Source of the DNA: Streptomyces pseudovenezuelae
Lineage (GTDB): Bacteria > Actinomycetota > Actinomycetes > Streptomycetales > Streptomycetaceae
Direction of reading: 5' to 3'
NCBI RefSeq assembly: GCF_029892565.1
Contig: NZ_JARXVH010000023.1
Coordinates: forward strand, 1 to 64,000
DNA: 64,000 nucleotides
This document shows, piece after piece, positions 18,338 through 26,465 of the stretch; position 1 is the first letter of the stretch, and each line of letters opens with the position of its first letter. The notes under the pieces were generated by a model. It was not told the DNA's origin. It saw only the letters and a program-made list of their open reading frames with translations, and did no database searches. The position numbers and the translations under genes were made by a program.

Positions 18338-18430
18338 TCAGGCGCGTTCCGCGGCCCGTGCGACTGCCTCGGCGAGCGTCGCCGCGACATCGTCGGGGTG
18401 GGACAGGTGCGGGGAACGACCGGCGTTGCG
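18338..18430 (-). pseudogene. Alpha/beta-hydrolase C-terminal remnant
   Basis: 31 codons read RNAGRSPHLSHPDDVAATLA and end EAVARAAERA-stop. The G(H)SPHLSHPDEVA pattern is the end of the alpha/beta-hydrolase fold, containing the catalytic His. No upstream part of such a gene is present, so most of it was deleted from between the SnoaL-like and binding-protein genes. Confidence 0.7.
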
Positions 18431-18434
18431 ATGG

Positions 18435-18857
18435 TCAGTCGTTCATCGCGTCGCGGACGAGCGCGGTGTCGACGAACTGCTCGAAGCGGACGATGAGTCC
18501 GCCGCGGACGACGAAGTGATGGGCGACGCGCACGTCGATCGGCTTGCCGGTGGCCTTGTTGACGGCGGTGTAGCGGGCGAGGACGACGACGTTCTCGCCG
18601 TCGACGACGTAGGTGTCGTCGTGGGCGGTCCAACCGTCCCAGTCCTGGCCGAGCTTCTCCATCACGTGGGACGTGACGCCTTCGGGCGTGCGGTAGGTGC
18701 CGGCGAGCGGGAAGCCGGCCATCTCCGTCCACTCGACGTCGGGGGCGAGCGTGGCCCGCAGGGCCGCCAGGTCACCGGCCGCCGAGGCCAGGTACTGGCG
18801 GCGGACGACGTCGGCGGGGGCGGTGGAGGTCGCGAAGTCGGTGCTCTCGTACGACAT
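18435..18857 (-). CDS. SnoaL/NTF2-like protein
   Basis: 140 aa from ATG 18857. The cone-shaped NTF2-like fold is indicated by DVVRRQYLASAAGDLAALRATLAPDVEWTE at the start, a FPLAGTYRTPEGV segment, and the beta-strand pattern VVVLARYTAVNKATG ... VAHHFVVRGGLIVRFEQFVD. Members act as small-molecule isomerases, cyclases or accessory proteins. It begins five bases after the MBL hydrolase stop, so they are co-transcribed. Confidence 0.82.
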   Translation of the reverse strand: MSYESTDFATSTAPADVVRRQYLASAAGDLAALRATLAPDVEWTEMAGFPLAGTYRTPEGVTSHVMEKLGQDWDGWTAHDDTYVVDGENVVVLARYTAVNKATGKPIDVRVAHHFVVRGGLIVRFEQFVDTALVRDAMND

Positions 18858-18862
18858 GGCGG

Positions 18863-19669
18863 TCAGCCCCACTTCATCTCGCCCTTGGCGACCTTCGCCC
18901 CCAGCTGGGCGGCGATCAGCATGCCGTTGTCCGGGTAGCGCGCGACGAGGGCCTCGGTGAGCGCGGCGCCGTCGGCGGCCTTGTCCAGCTCCTCCTCGAA
19001 GGCGACCAGGTAGTCGCGGGTGCCGGTGATGGCGGAGGCGTCGGCGGAGGCGCCGGGGAGACGATGGCCGGGAACGACCAGCTCCGGCCGCAGGGCGGCC
19101 ATCTCGTCGAGCAGGCCGATCCAGGTCGCGCGGGACTCGGGGGTGGCGGTGTCGGCGACCCACACGTGCTCCTTCTGGAAGAGGAGGACGCCGCCGAGGA
19201 GGGCACGGTGCTCGGCCTGCCAGAGGTAGTGGCGGTCGGGCAGTCCGGCGGGGGCGCCCTTGAGCTCGAAGCGGTGGTCCTCCAGGGTGAGGTCGCCGGT
19301 CAGCGGGGTGAGGTCCACCAGGCGGGTGGGCAGGTTCGGGCCGAGCGCCGCCCACGCCTTGAGCTTGCCCTCGTAGGAGTGCTGGATGTGCTCGATGACG
19401 ATCGGGGTGGCGACGAAGACCGCGTCGGGGAAGGCGTCGGCGATGACCTCGGCGCCGAAGTAGAAGTCGGGGTCGGCGTGGCTGACGAAGACGGTGATGA
19501 GCTTCTTGCCGGAGTCGAGGATCTCGGCGGCCAGGCGGTGGCCGTCGGCGCGGGTGAAGGCGGCGTCGACGAGCAGCGCCTCGTTCTCGCCGGTGACGAG
19601 GGTGGCGGTCTTGTTCTTGCTGCCGGCCGGGAAGTCGAGGTCGAGGACCTTGAAGGAAAGAGTGCTCAT
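18863..19669 (-). CDS. MBL-fold metallo-hydrolase
   Basis: 268 aa from ATG 19669. The metallo-beta-lactamase fold is clear, but the usual HxHxDH motif is altered: FVSHADPDFYFGAEVI keeps only SHADPDF, with His-65/Asp-type ligands in a reduced form. Later ligand motifs are GHRLPGAS and VADTATPES. The altered motif resembles the branch of MBL proteins with unusual or single-metal sites. It is first in the operon, divergent from a MarR gene. Confidence 0.8.
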   Translation of the reverse strand: MSTLSFKVLDLDFPAGSKNKTATLVTGENEALLVDAAFTRADGHRLAAEILDSGKKLITVFVSHADPDFYFGAEVIADAFPDAVFVATPIVIEHIQHSYEGKLKAWAALGPNLPTRLVDLTPLTGDLTLEDHRFELKGAPAGLPDRHYLWQAEHRALLGGVLLFQKEHVWVADTATPESRATWIGLLDEMAALRPELVVPGHRLPGASADASAITGTRDYLVAFEEELDKAADGAALTEALVARYPDNGMLIAAQLGAKVAKGEMKWG

Positions 19670-19864
19670 GGCTGCTTCCTGACGTGAGGTGCTGGTTGGG
19701 GGAAACCGGCGCTCCGCCATGTGGCGGTGCGTCCTGGAAAGACGGGTGCGGCGCCCGATCGGACGTCAGCCCCGGCCGCTGCCGACGCGGCGGGCGACAC
19801 CACGTGCTTGCGCTTGAGACGGGCTCCTCATGAGCGGGTGTACACCAAATGTGCCTGTCGACTC

Positions 19865-19877
19865 AGACAATATATCT
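19865..19877. promoter_or_regulatory. Candidate MarR operator
   Basis: AGACAATATATCT, an AT-rich imperfect dyad in otherwise GC-rich DNA, lies between the MBL operon and the MarR gene. A TGTC-N6-GACA dyad overlaps it just upstream (about 19856-19869). Confidence 0.4.
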
Positions 19878-19938
19878 GCCGCTACAGAGTCTGCAAGAGC
19901 AGAGTCTTCCGGTGTCGAAATTCTGGCATTCTGGTGAG

Positions 19939-20376
19939 GTGAACGAGCAACTGCTGAATGACGAGGACGTGACCCTCTTCGGTCTGTTCGTGGAGGCCCA
20001 CGCATGCATCAAGCCACTGGTGAACCGCGATATCGGCATCCCCGACACCTGGTTCGAGGTACTGCTGCGACTGGGCCGCACACCCGGCCACCGGATGCGC
20101 ATGACCGACCTGGCCGATGCCGTGTCCTTCAGCTCGGGCGGCTTCACCCGGCTCGCCGACCGCATCGAGAGGGAAGGGCTGATCCGCCGAGAGCCCGACC
20201 CCCGCGACCGGCGGGCGGCACTCGCCGTACTGACCGAGCAGGGCGGCGAAGCCCTCAACAAGGCGTTGACCGCCCATGTCTCCCACCTGCGCAGTCATGT
20301 CACGTCCGTGCTCTCAGCCGAAGATCGCTGCCACTTTGCACGCATCCTGCGCACACTCCGCGACGCCAACCAGTGA
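19939..20376 (+). CDS. MarR-family transcriptional regulator
   Basis: 145 aa from GTG 19939. The winged HTH is clear: WFEVLLRLGRTPGHRMRMTD, ADAVSFSSGGFTRLADRIER and the wing GLIRREPDPRDRRAALAVLT. The length and the D-x-R-R signature fit MarR. Divergent from the MBL-SnoaL-SBP operon, which it probably represses. Confidence 0.9.
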   Translation: MNEQLLNDEDVTLFGLFVEAHACIKPLVNRDIGIPDTWFEVLLRLGRTPGHRMRMTDLADAVSFSSGGFTRLADRIEREGLIRREPDPRDRRAALAVLTEQGGEALNKALTAHVSHLRSHVTSVLSAEDRCHFARILRTLRDANQ

Positions 20377-20813
20377 GCTCGGGCCGTAGACCCAGGCGAT
20401 AGCTGCGGGCTCCGGACGATGGTCGGCGGTAACGGTCCTCGCACTCGGCCACCGACAGCTGGACGAGGCACCCTGCACGAGACAGCCCTCCACGTTCGGC
20501 GCAAGCGACGGGCTCCGCGGCCCGCACCGGCCCGGAACCAGGGCTGCCGGAGAGCGATGACATTCGCTTCCGACCTGGCCGCGAACGGCTGCAGCAAGTC
20601 CGTGGTCACCGCCGCGGCAACGTCCTCGACCCGGGCCAGGGCAATGGACCGCGGTGGGTCTTCTCCCGCAGGGGGCGGGCTTGACGACCTGCGGACCGCC
20701 CCGGCGACTGGCTCGTGCGACGTCCACCGGCTCTGACGCCGATCTTGTGGAGGGCGAAGGGCCCCCGACACCCGGCGGTCCTTCTGCCACTTCGACGCGG
20801 CCCGCCTCGCGGA
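20377..20813. other. No recognisable gene
   Basis: About 440 bp of GC-rich DNA with only overlapping chance frames. It probably belongs to the debris that includes the Tn3 and polymerase fragments to the right. Confidence 0.4.
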
Positions 20814-20937
20814 CCTTGAAGTTGATGTGCTCGTCCTGTGATGAGGAGAGGCGGGCGAGCAATTCGTCGCTGACAGGGAAGCCCTCAGCAGCCATCTGCT
20901 TGACGGCGGCGCCGATGTGGAGGCTGTTGAACAGCAC
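20814..20937 (-). pseudogene. Probable Tn3-family transposase, C-terminal fragment
   Basis: About 41 codons read LFNSLHIGAAVKQMAAEGFP followed by SDELLARLS and DEHINFK. This matches the LWNT-type, LRAEG and ARLSP/EHIN pattern at the C terminus of Tn3 transposases. Nothing else of the gene is present. The assignment rests on a short match. Confidence 0.45.
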
Positions 20938-21162
20938 CCTCGTCCGCCTCGACGCCCCGGCAGGCGGACGATCGTCTTCACCGGCGCGACCCGCAACTCC
21001 CTGGTCGTCCTGCCCCTGGCCCTCGCCCTGTCGGTGGCCTGGAGGTCGCCGCGGTCGTCGTGGTCGTCGTGGTCACCCAGACCCTCGTCGAAGTCCTCGA
21101 CATGGTCACCAATACGGGGACTGACCACGCACACGCCCGCCTTGGGGGCGGGCAGGGTGAGG

Positions 21163-21604
21163 TCAGGAGGCGGGCCGGTACGTGGCGGCCGGGCCGATCG
21201 AGTTGGTCCCGAACTTCTCCCGGATCCGGTCGGCGGTCGACTCCGCCACCAGACGCGCCTGCGGTATCGAGGCTGAGCCGTTCGGCAACCTCGCCGTCGA
21301 CCAGGTCCTCGCCGCGCAGCGCGAGAGAGGTCAGCCGGCCCCGCTGAAGGCCCGCGGCGTCCATCACCTGGTAGGCGAGCAGACGCAGATCGTCCTCGTC
21401 CGCGGACGGCTCGGTCAGGCGGCGCGTCTTCTCCCACTTCGGTCCACCGACGAACGACAACATGAGCGTGAGAGCACGCGCGGCCTGCCCCCGGCGGCGC
21501 AGTTCTATACCGAGCTGCACGACCAGACCGAGCAGGGCCGCACGCGCGGCGGCGCCGTCGAGTGTGGTGGCGGGAGAGGACACCGCGCCGGTGGTGACCG
21601 GCAT
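21163..21604 (-). pseudogene. Y-family DNA polymerase (DinB/ImuB-like), C-terminal fragment with frameshift
   Basis: The fragment from about 21604 reads GAAARAALLGLVVQLGIELR, then QAARALTLMLSFVGG and KTRRL, a little-finger domain of actinobacterial Y-family polymerases. After about 21250 the frame shifts; the remaining homologous residues ADRIREKFGTNSIGPAATY continue in another frame to a stop at 21163. The catalytic palm is missing. These polymerases bypass DNA lesions. Confidence 0.7.
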
Positions 21605-22330
21605 GCCTCGGCCCTTCTCCTTATCCGCCCCCACGCTGTGCTTTGTGCACCCCTTCGAAAGTTCCTGACAGGACGCATCGACACCCTGCGGCGCGCACAC
21701 GTTGCCCCAGGGTGTCGATGCTGTGCGAGTCGGCGCCGACGTGCATCGGTGCGGCGACCTGAGTCACCAGGGCACGTCCGTTGTGGCGCGTCACCTCCCT
21801 CAGAGCACTCCTCGATGAGTACACAGCCGGGCTCGCAGCGGCGGAAGGCAACCCGGAACCCGGTGATGCACTCTCCGTGACCAAAGAAGCTCTCTGTCCC
21901 GCCAGCTATCGCGAACAAAACCCGCCAACCCGCATGAACAGAAACCGCGCGAGCAGTGAAGCCGCCCCGCCTCAATCGCCAACAACCACGAACGGTCACA
22001 CTCGCAGCGATAGTTGGCCAGTCGCAGCGTTAGTTGGCCACAAAGGCGCCCTGAAGCCCGAGGCACCTTGAGGCGTGACACGGTAGTTGGAACCTGGCCA
22101 CGATGGTTGGAACCGGTGACGTCGTGTGCCGTTCGGTGGGGTGTGGATTCGCTGGTGGTCGTGTCGCGTGAGGTCCGTCGCAATCGTCGGGCCTTGGGTG
22201 AGTACAAGCCGGTGACTGCGGACTGCCGTGTCGAGCGACGTCGGTCGCGTCCCCAAGCCCCGCAAGGTCGCCATCGACGAGGTCCTCCAGGCACGAGTGG
22301 GCTGGGCGTTTGCGTTTCGCCGAACTCAGA
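21605..22330. other. Mosaic intergenic region with 20-bp repeats
   Basis: No intact gene. TCGCAGCGATAGTTGGCCAG (22002) and TCGCAGCGTTAGTTGGCCAC (22022) are tandem 20-bp repeats, and TTGGAACC at 22087 and 22107 also recurs at 20 bp. Multiple short end repeats of this kind are found at termini of IS21-like elements. The rest has no feature I can support. Confidence 0.45.
22002..22041. repeat. Tandem 20-bp repeats containing TAGTTGGCC
   Basis: Two copies match at 18 of 20 positions. The same motif pair with the same 20-bp period is found at 25568 and 25588, in the same orientation, suggesting ends of related mobile elements. Confidence 0.6.
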
Positions 22331-22924
22331 TCAGATTGACAGGTGGGGCTGGGAGCCAAGCTCAGCCGCGCGCACCTGCAGGTCGCTCAAGGCCGCTGCG
22401 GCATGGGCCGGGAACGGTTCGTCATTGTCCGACCCCATCCAGCGCTCAACGGCGATGGAGAACGCGAGCATCCCCACTTCCGCCCCCAGCCGGGCCGACA
22501 GCTCCTCTACGCCCCGTGCGCGCAGGGCGGCGCTGATCGACCTGGCGATCCGGGCGTGCTTGAGCAGTCCCCGCTCCTGCACTTCGCTGTTCGCCGCGAC
22601 CACCAGCACGCGCTTTGCGGCCTTAGTCCGCTGTTGCGGGGTCATCGCGACTTCGGCGGCCGCGAACGCCGCCTGCAGGCACTCGGTGAGCGTGGCATCC
22701 GGTGCGGCGGCCCGGATGCCGTCGGCGAACAACTCGGCCAGCACGTCTTCACCGCCGAACAGGACCTCCCGCTTGTCGGCGAAGTGCCGGAAGAACGTGG
22801 CGCGGTTCAAGCCGGCGCGATCCGCGATCTGCGCGACGGTCGTTTCCTCGTACCCGTTCTCCACGAACAGGTCCAGCGCGGCGCTCTCCAGGCGCTCACG
22901 CGCGTCCGGCGCCCATCTGCTCAT
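22331..22924 (-). CDS. TetR-family transcriptional regulator
   Basis: 197 aa from ATG 22924, giving MSRWAPDARERLESAALDLF, a common start in this group (the frame extends to 22960 but without a better start). The HTH is TTVAQIADRAGLNRATFFRH. The C-terminal part is helical and variable. It is divergent from the SDR gene. Three equal-spaced dyads (TGATGCGA-N5-TCGCATCA) lie between the two genes, one of them overlapping the start region. Confidence 0.9.
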   Translation of the reverse strand: MSRWAPDARERLESAALDLFVENGYEETTVAQIADRAGLNRATFFRHFADKREVLFGGEDVLAELFADGIRAAAPDATLTECLQAAFAAAEVAMTPQQRTKAAKRVLVVAANSEVQERGLLKHARIARSISAALRARGVEELSARLGAEVGMLAFSIAVERWMGSDNDEPFPAHAAAALSDLQVRAAELGSQPHLSI

Positions 22925-22938
22925 CCTCACAGCATAAG

Positions 22939-23026
22939 CGAGGCGACCGGATCGCATCACCCGGGTAGGTGATGATGCGACTACGTCGCATGGCGGTGTT
23001 AGAGTTGATGCGACCGGATCGCATCA
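22939..23026. promoter_or_regulatory. Three phased TetR operators
   Basis: Dyads with arms TGATGCGA / TCGCATCA and a 5-bp spacer lie at 22939-22959 (left arm degenerate), 22973-22993 (right arm 6 of 8) and 23006-23026 (perfect). Start-to-start distances are 34 and 33 bp, about three helical turns. They cover the divergent promoter. Confidence 0.75.
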
Positions 23027-23091
23027 GTACTCCGGCCGCGGCCTCTACCTGCGCATCTTCATCACCTGAAGCACAACCAAGGAGAATCTCC

Positions 23092-23973
23092 ATGCGTATC
23101 TTCGTCACCGGCGCTTCCGGCTGGATCGGCTCGGCCGTCGTCCCCGAACTCATTAGCGCCGGCTACCAGGTCCTTGGACTGGCCCGCTCGGACGCCTCCG
23201 CCAAAGCAGTTGCCGACATGGGCGCCGAGGTGCTGCGCGGCGACCTGAACGACACCGACGTGCTGCGCGCCGGTGCCCTCGACAGTGACGGCGTCATCCA
23301 CCTGGCCTTCGTCGTGCCCAGCGTGACCGAGGCAGCGACGCGGACCGATGCCACGGCCATCGAGACGATTGCCACCAGCCTCGCCGGCTCCGGCAAGCCC
23401 CTGGTCATCTCCGGCGCAACCCTCACCACACCCGGCCGACCCGCGACCGAACGCGACGAACTCATCGCCGCCGGGCCTATCGCGGCCCGCATCACCAACA
23501 TGCGGGCAGCGCTCGCGGCCGCAGACAGGGGCGTGCGCACCTCTCTGGTCATGCTGCCCCGCTCTGTGCACGGCCAGGGAGAACGCCACGGCTTCATCCC
23601 CCAGCTCATCACCGCAGCCCTGGCCAAAGGCGTCTCCGGCTACATCGGCGACGGGGCCAGCCGCTGGCCCGCCGTCCACGTGAAGGACGCCGCGCGTCTT
23701 TACCGGCTGGCCATCGAGCAGGCTCCCGCCGGCGCAGTACTCAACGCCGTCGGCGACGAAGGCGTGCCCACCCGTGAGATCGCAGAGGCCATCGGCCGGC
23801 ACCTGAACCTGCCCGCCCGGTCCCTGCCCGCCGAAGAATTCGAGGGCATGCTCGTGCGCCTCCTCAGCACCGACATGCCCGCCTCCAGCACCTTCACCCA
23901 GGATCTCCTGGGCTGGAAGCCCACCCACCCCGGCCTCATCGAGGACATCGAACAGGGGCACTACTTCAGGTGA
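23092..23973 (+). CDS. NAD(P)-dependent epimerase/SDR family oxidoreductase
   Basis: 293 aa from ATG 23092 with AAGGAGA ten bases upstream. The Rossmann nucleotide motif is VTGASGWIGSAVVPEL (TGxxGxxG), followed by the atypical-SDR core. The usual YxxxK is not obvious, as in some extended SDRs. The protein is close to the NAD-dependent epimerase/dehydratase group often controlled by a divergent TetR regulator. Substrate unknown. Confidence 0.88.
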   Translation: MRIFVTGASGWIGSAVVPELISAGYQVLGLARSDASAKAVADMGAEVLRGDLNDTDVLRAGALDSDGVIHLAFVVPSVTEAATRTDATAIETIATSLAGSGKPLVISGATLTTPGRPATERDELIAAGPIAARITNMRAALAAADRGVRTSLVMLPRSVHGQGERHGFIPQLITAALAKGVSGYIGDGASRWPAVHVKDAARLYRLAIEQAPAGAVLNAVGDEGVPTREIAEAIGRHLNLPARSLPAEEFEGMLVRLLSTDMPASSTFTQDLLGWKPTHPGLIEDIEQGHYFR

Positions 23974-24213
23974 CCGCCCAAGGACAGTAAGCGAGACAAC
24001 CACCTGACCGCACGAGCGCGCGAGCCGGATGTCGACGACCCCCTTATCGCCAGGGGCCGGCTGCCAACGGCGGCTGAAATTTATGCGGCGTGGACAACTG
24101 GTTCCAACTTGAATGGCAATTCGCCACTGGCCGCAAGAAGCGTGGCCAGATGGTTCCAGCAAGCGTGTCCCACAAGGGGCCTTCCCCCGTGAAGGTGGGC
24201 ACGCGGTTATTGA

Positions 24214-25115
24214 TCACGCGGCGAGCGTGAGTTCAGCGGTGTGGTGTCGGCGTTCGTATTCGTTGGGGCTGAGGTGGCCGTTGGCGGAGTGCCGGCGGCG
24301 GGTGTTGTAGCGGGTCAGCCAGGCGAAGACGGTCCTGCGGCAGGTGCCGGCGTCGCCATAGTCGTGGGCGCCCTGGAGGGTCTCGCGTTTCAGGGAGGCG
24401 TGGAAGCTTTCGCAGGCCGCGTTGTCCGCGCTGGTGCCGACAACGCCCATCGACCGGGTGACCCCGAGCTGGTCGCAGAGGCCGGCGAAGGCCCGGGAGC
24501 CGTACTGGGCGAGTTCAACTGGTCGATGTGGAACACGGCGCCGTCCAGGCCGCCACGGGTCGAGGCCGCCATCCGCAGTGCGTCGGCGACCACACCGGTG
24601 CGCATGTGGTCGGCGATGGACCAGCCGACGACCTTGCGGCTGAAGCAGTCCAGCACGGTCGCGAGATAGAGGAACTCCCCGTTTTCCAGGGGGAGATACG
24701 TGATGTCGCCCATGTATTTGCGCCCCGGCTCGGTGGCGGTGAAGTTCCGGTGGAACAGGTCGGAGAGCGGTGAGGTGGCCGGGTCCGGGACGGTAGTGCG
24801 GACGCGTCTGCGCAGGCGGCTGCCGGTGATGGAGAACGTCCGCATGATCCGGGCGACCCGCTTTTCGTTGACCCGCCGCCCTTTCTCGCGGAGATCGGCG
24901 GTCACTCGCGGGGAGCCGTAGGCGCCGCCGGACTGGCCGTGGACCTCGCGGATCTCCTCGGCCAGGATCCGGTCCTTGTGCTGCCGGGCGGCCCGGGCCT
25001 CGGCGCCGGCGAGCCACTTGTAGTAGCTGGACCGGTTCACGTCCAGGACCTGGCAGAGCCGCTTCACCTCGTAGGTGTCCCGGTGATCGTCAACGAACTG
25101 GAAGCGGCTGATCAC
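24214..25115 (-). pseudogene. IS3 OrfB transposase with frame disruption at second catalytic Asp
   Basis: The frame from GTG 25115 runs MISRFQFVDDHRDTYEVKRL through the HTH-like and DDE core (KYMGDITYLPLENGEFLYLA has the first Asp) to GAVFHID at about 24520. The homologous continuation AQYGSRAFAGLCDQLGVTRS ... NAACESFHASLKRE (catalytic Glu) lies in the next frame back and ends at 24214. At the junction, GAC is followed by CAGTTGAACTC, where about six bases (HG of the HTDHGAQY motif) would be expected. A -1 shift would restore the frame. Either it is inactive or it needs recoding. Copy B has the same junction. Confidence 0.8.
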
Positions 25116-25456
25116 CAGTTCGTCTCCCCGGCGAAATACTTGGCCGCCCTGCGGAGGATGTCCCGCTCGGTGGCGAGCTTGCGCTCACTCGCCTCGAACT
25201 CGGCCACCCTCGCCTCCAGCTGCCGCACCCGTTCGTCCGGATCAACGGACGGCACCGCCTCCCCAGGCGGGCCGCCCGGCTTCGCCACCGCGGCGGTGAT
25301 GCCACGGCGTTCGCGGTCCCGCAGCACCCACTCACGCAGGGTGGCCCGGTTGACGCCCAGGTCAGCGGCGATGCTCTTGTAGGTCGCCCCGGGTGTGGAC
25401 TCGTATAGGGCCACGGAATCGGCCCTGAACTCGTCCGAGTAGTCCTTCATCGCCAT
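25112..25456 (-). CDS. IS3 OrfA helix-turn-helix protein (copy A)
   Basis: About 114 aa from ATG 25456 (ATG 25450 possible). It reads MAMKDYSDEFRADSVALYES, an HTH (TYKSIAADLGVNRATLREWV), then a leucine-zipper-like coiled coil (VRQLEARVAEFEASERKL, ERDILRRAAKYF). OrfA proteins bind the element ends and form the OrfAB transposase by frameshifting. Its stop overlaps the GTG of OrfB. Confidence 0.88.
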   Translation of the reverse strand: MAMKDYSDEFRADSVALYESTPGATYKSIAADLGVNRATLREWVLRDRERRGITAAVAKPGGPPGEAVPSVDPDERVRQLEARVAEFEASERKLATERDILRRAAKYFAGETNW

Positions 25457-25529
25457 CGGCGGTCTTCTCGCTTCCTCCGGATCAAGCAGATCCAGTATCA
25501 GCGTGTCCACCACTCAGGGGGAGGCCCCA

Positions 25530-25570
25530 CTATCGCTGAAGGTCACAACCACTGTGACGTTCAGCGATAG
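25530..25570. repeat. Near-perfect 18-bp hairpin next to the IS3 end
   Basis: CTATCGCTGAAGGTCACA (25530-25547) and TGTGACGTTCAGCGATAG (25553-25570) are inverted with one mismatch and a 5-base loop. It touches the IS3 right end and runs straight into the TAGTTGGCC repeats (25568, 25588). It may be a junction of two element ends facing each other. Confidence 0.6.
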
Positions 25571-25739
25571 TTGGCCTTGCGCATGGGTAGTTGGCCATAG
25601 ATCAGGAACGGGCTGGACACGCCACGGCGTGGTATCGCCGATGAGCCCGAACCGGCACGGAACCTGTGGAGCCGCCACGCAATGAGCACGCCACCTCCCC
25701 CTGCGCCTCCAGCGACTTCCTGGCGGCACTGCGGACACG

Positions 25740-25968
25740 GCGCGGACCCAGCCACCGCGGCGTGCCCGGCTAGCGGAAGGTCCTGCAGCCGGCGCTCGTA
25801 CCGGTCGTGCACGCGCGCCGACACCCGGCCGCAGGACGGACATACGCCTTCACCGCTCCGGCCGGCCAACCGCACCACCAGCCCGCGCATGCCGTGCACC
25901 GGAGTGGTGACCAGTACCTCGAAGCCCTCGAACAGCACGTCCTGCCAGGAGATCTCGTCATGGTCCAT
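25740..25968 (-). pseudogene. ISL3-family transposase, N-terminal fragment
   Basis: From ATG 25968: MDHDEISWQDVLFEGFEVLV, then GEGVCPSCGRVSARVHDRYER and RLQDLPLAGHAAV. This is the N-terminal zinc-binding domain of ISL3 transposases (two CxxC-type pairs; only CPSC remains clear). Homology stops at about 25740, before the helix-turn-helix and DDE domains. Confidence 0.65.
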
Positions 25969-26099
25969 GCCCTGGACGTCGACACTGCCAGGACGGTTCA
26001 GCCCGGGCCAACAGAACATGACGGAGCGTCAAGGACACCACATTCCGTCCTGGCGCACCCCGGCTCACAAGCCAGAATCGAACAGCCCCTTCACCGACC

Positions 26100-26371
26100 G
26101 TGACGGCCCCCCGTGATCGCTGCCAGAGCCCACTGAACACCGCCCTAGCCAACCGGGGTCCCCTCGGCCACGACGCTGCGAAACGGGTGCCTGGCCGCAA
26201 GCGGGGACTGGCCCTGGACGTCCTCGGCCTGGTCATCGCCGTCACCGTGCTGGCCGCGAGGGTCCACGACCACGCCGCCGGCATCACTCTGCTCGACCAG
26301 GTCGCCGTCGCGGCCAGCGGCTCGGCCAGCAAGGCCCTGGTCGACCAGGGCTTCAAGAACCAGGTCGTCTG
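26100..26371 (+). pseudogene. IS5-family transposase, internal fragment
   Basis: The frame includes DAAKRVPGRKRGLALDVLGL, VIAVTVLAARVHDHAAGITL and SKALVDQGFKNQVV, the central DDE portion (VxGRKRHLxVDTLGL) of Streptomyces IS5-type transposases. N- and C-terminal parts are missing. Confidence 0.7.
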
Positions 26372-26429
26372 AGCTTCCCCTGTTCTGCAAACCGGCCTCA
26401 CCACCTGGACTTGGTCCGTATCGGACAGC

Positions 26430-26459
26430 GCCGCCCTCGACTCGCCCGTCGAGGGCGGC
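26430..26459 (-). terminator. Terminator of the MFS gene
   Basis: GCCGCCCTCGAC (26430-26441) pairs perfectly with GTCGAGGGCGGC (26448-26459) around a 6-base loop, six bases after the MFS stop codon. Confidence 0.75.
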
Positions 26460-26465
26460 TTCCTG

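Larger units (their letters stand above)
24176..25528 (-). mobile_element. IS3-family insertion sequence (copy A)
   Basis: About 1.35 kb with imperfect inverted ends. Read inward, both begin GGGGCCT then CCCCC and TGA, and share GGTGG and CACGC blocks. Two overlapping genes (OrfA and OrfB) are on the minus strand. OrfB contains an out-of-frame join (see below). Confidence 0.75.

Noticed and set aside
17063..18496. A 477-codon plus-strand frame opposite the binding-protein gene
   Set aside because: Antisense shadow; the minus-strand protein has a Tat signal and family motifs.
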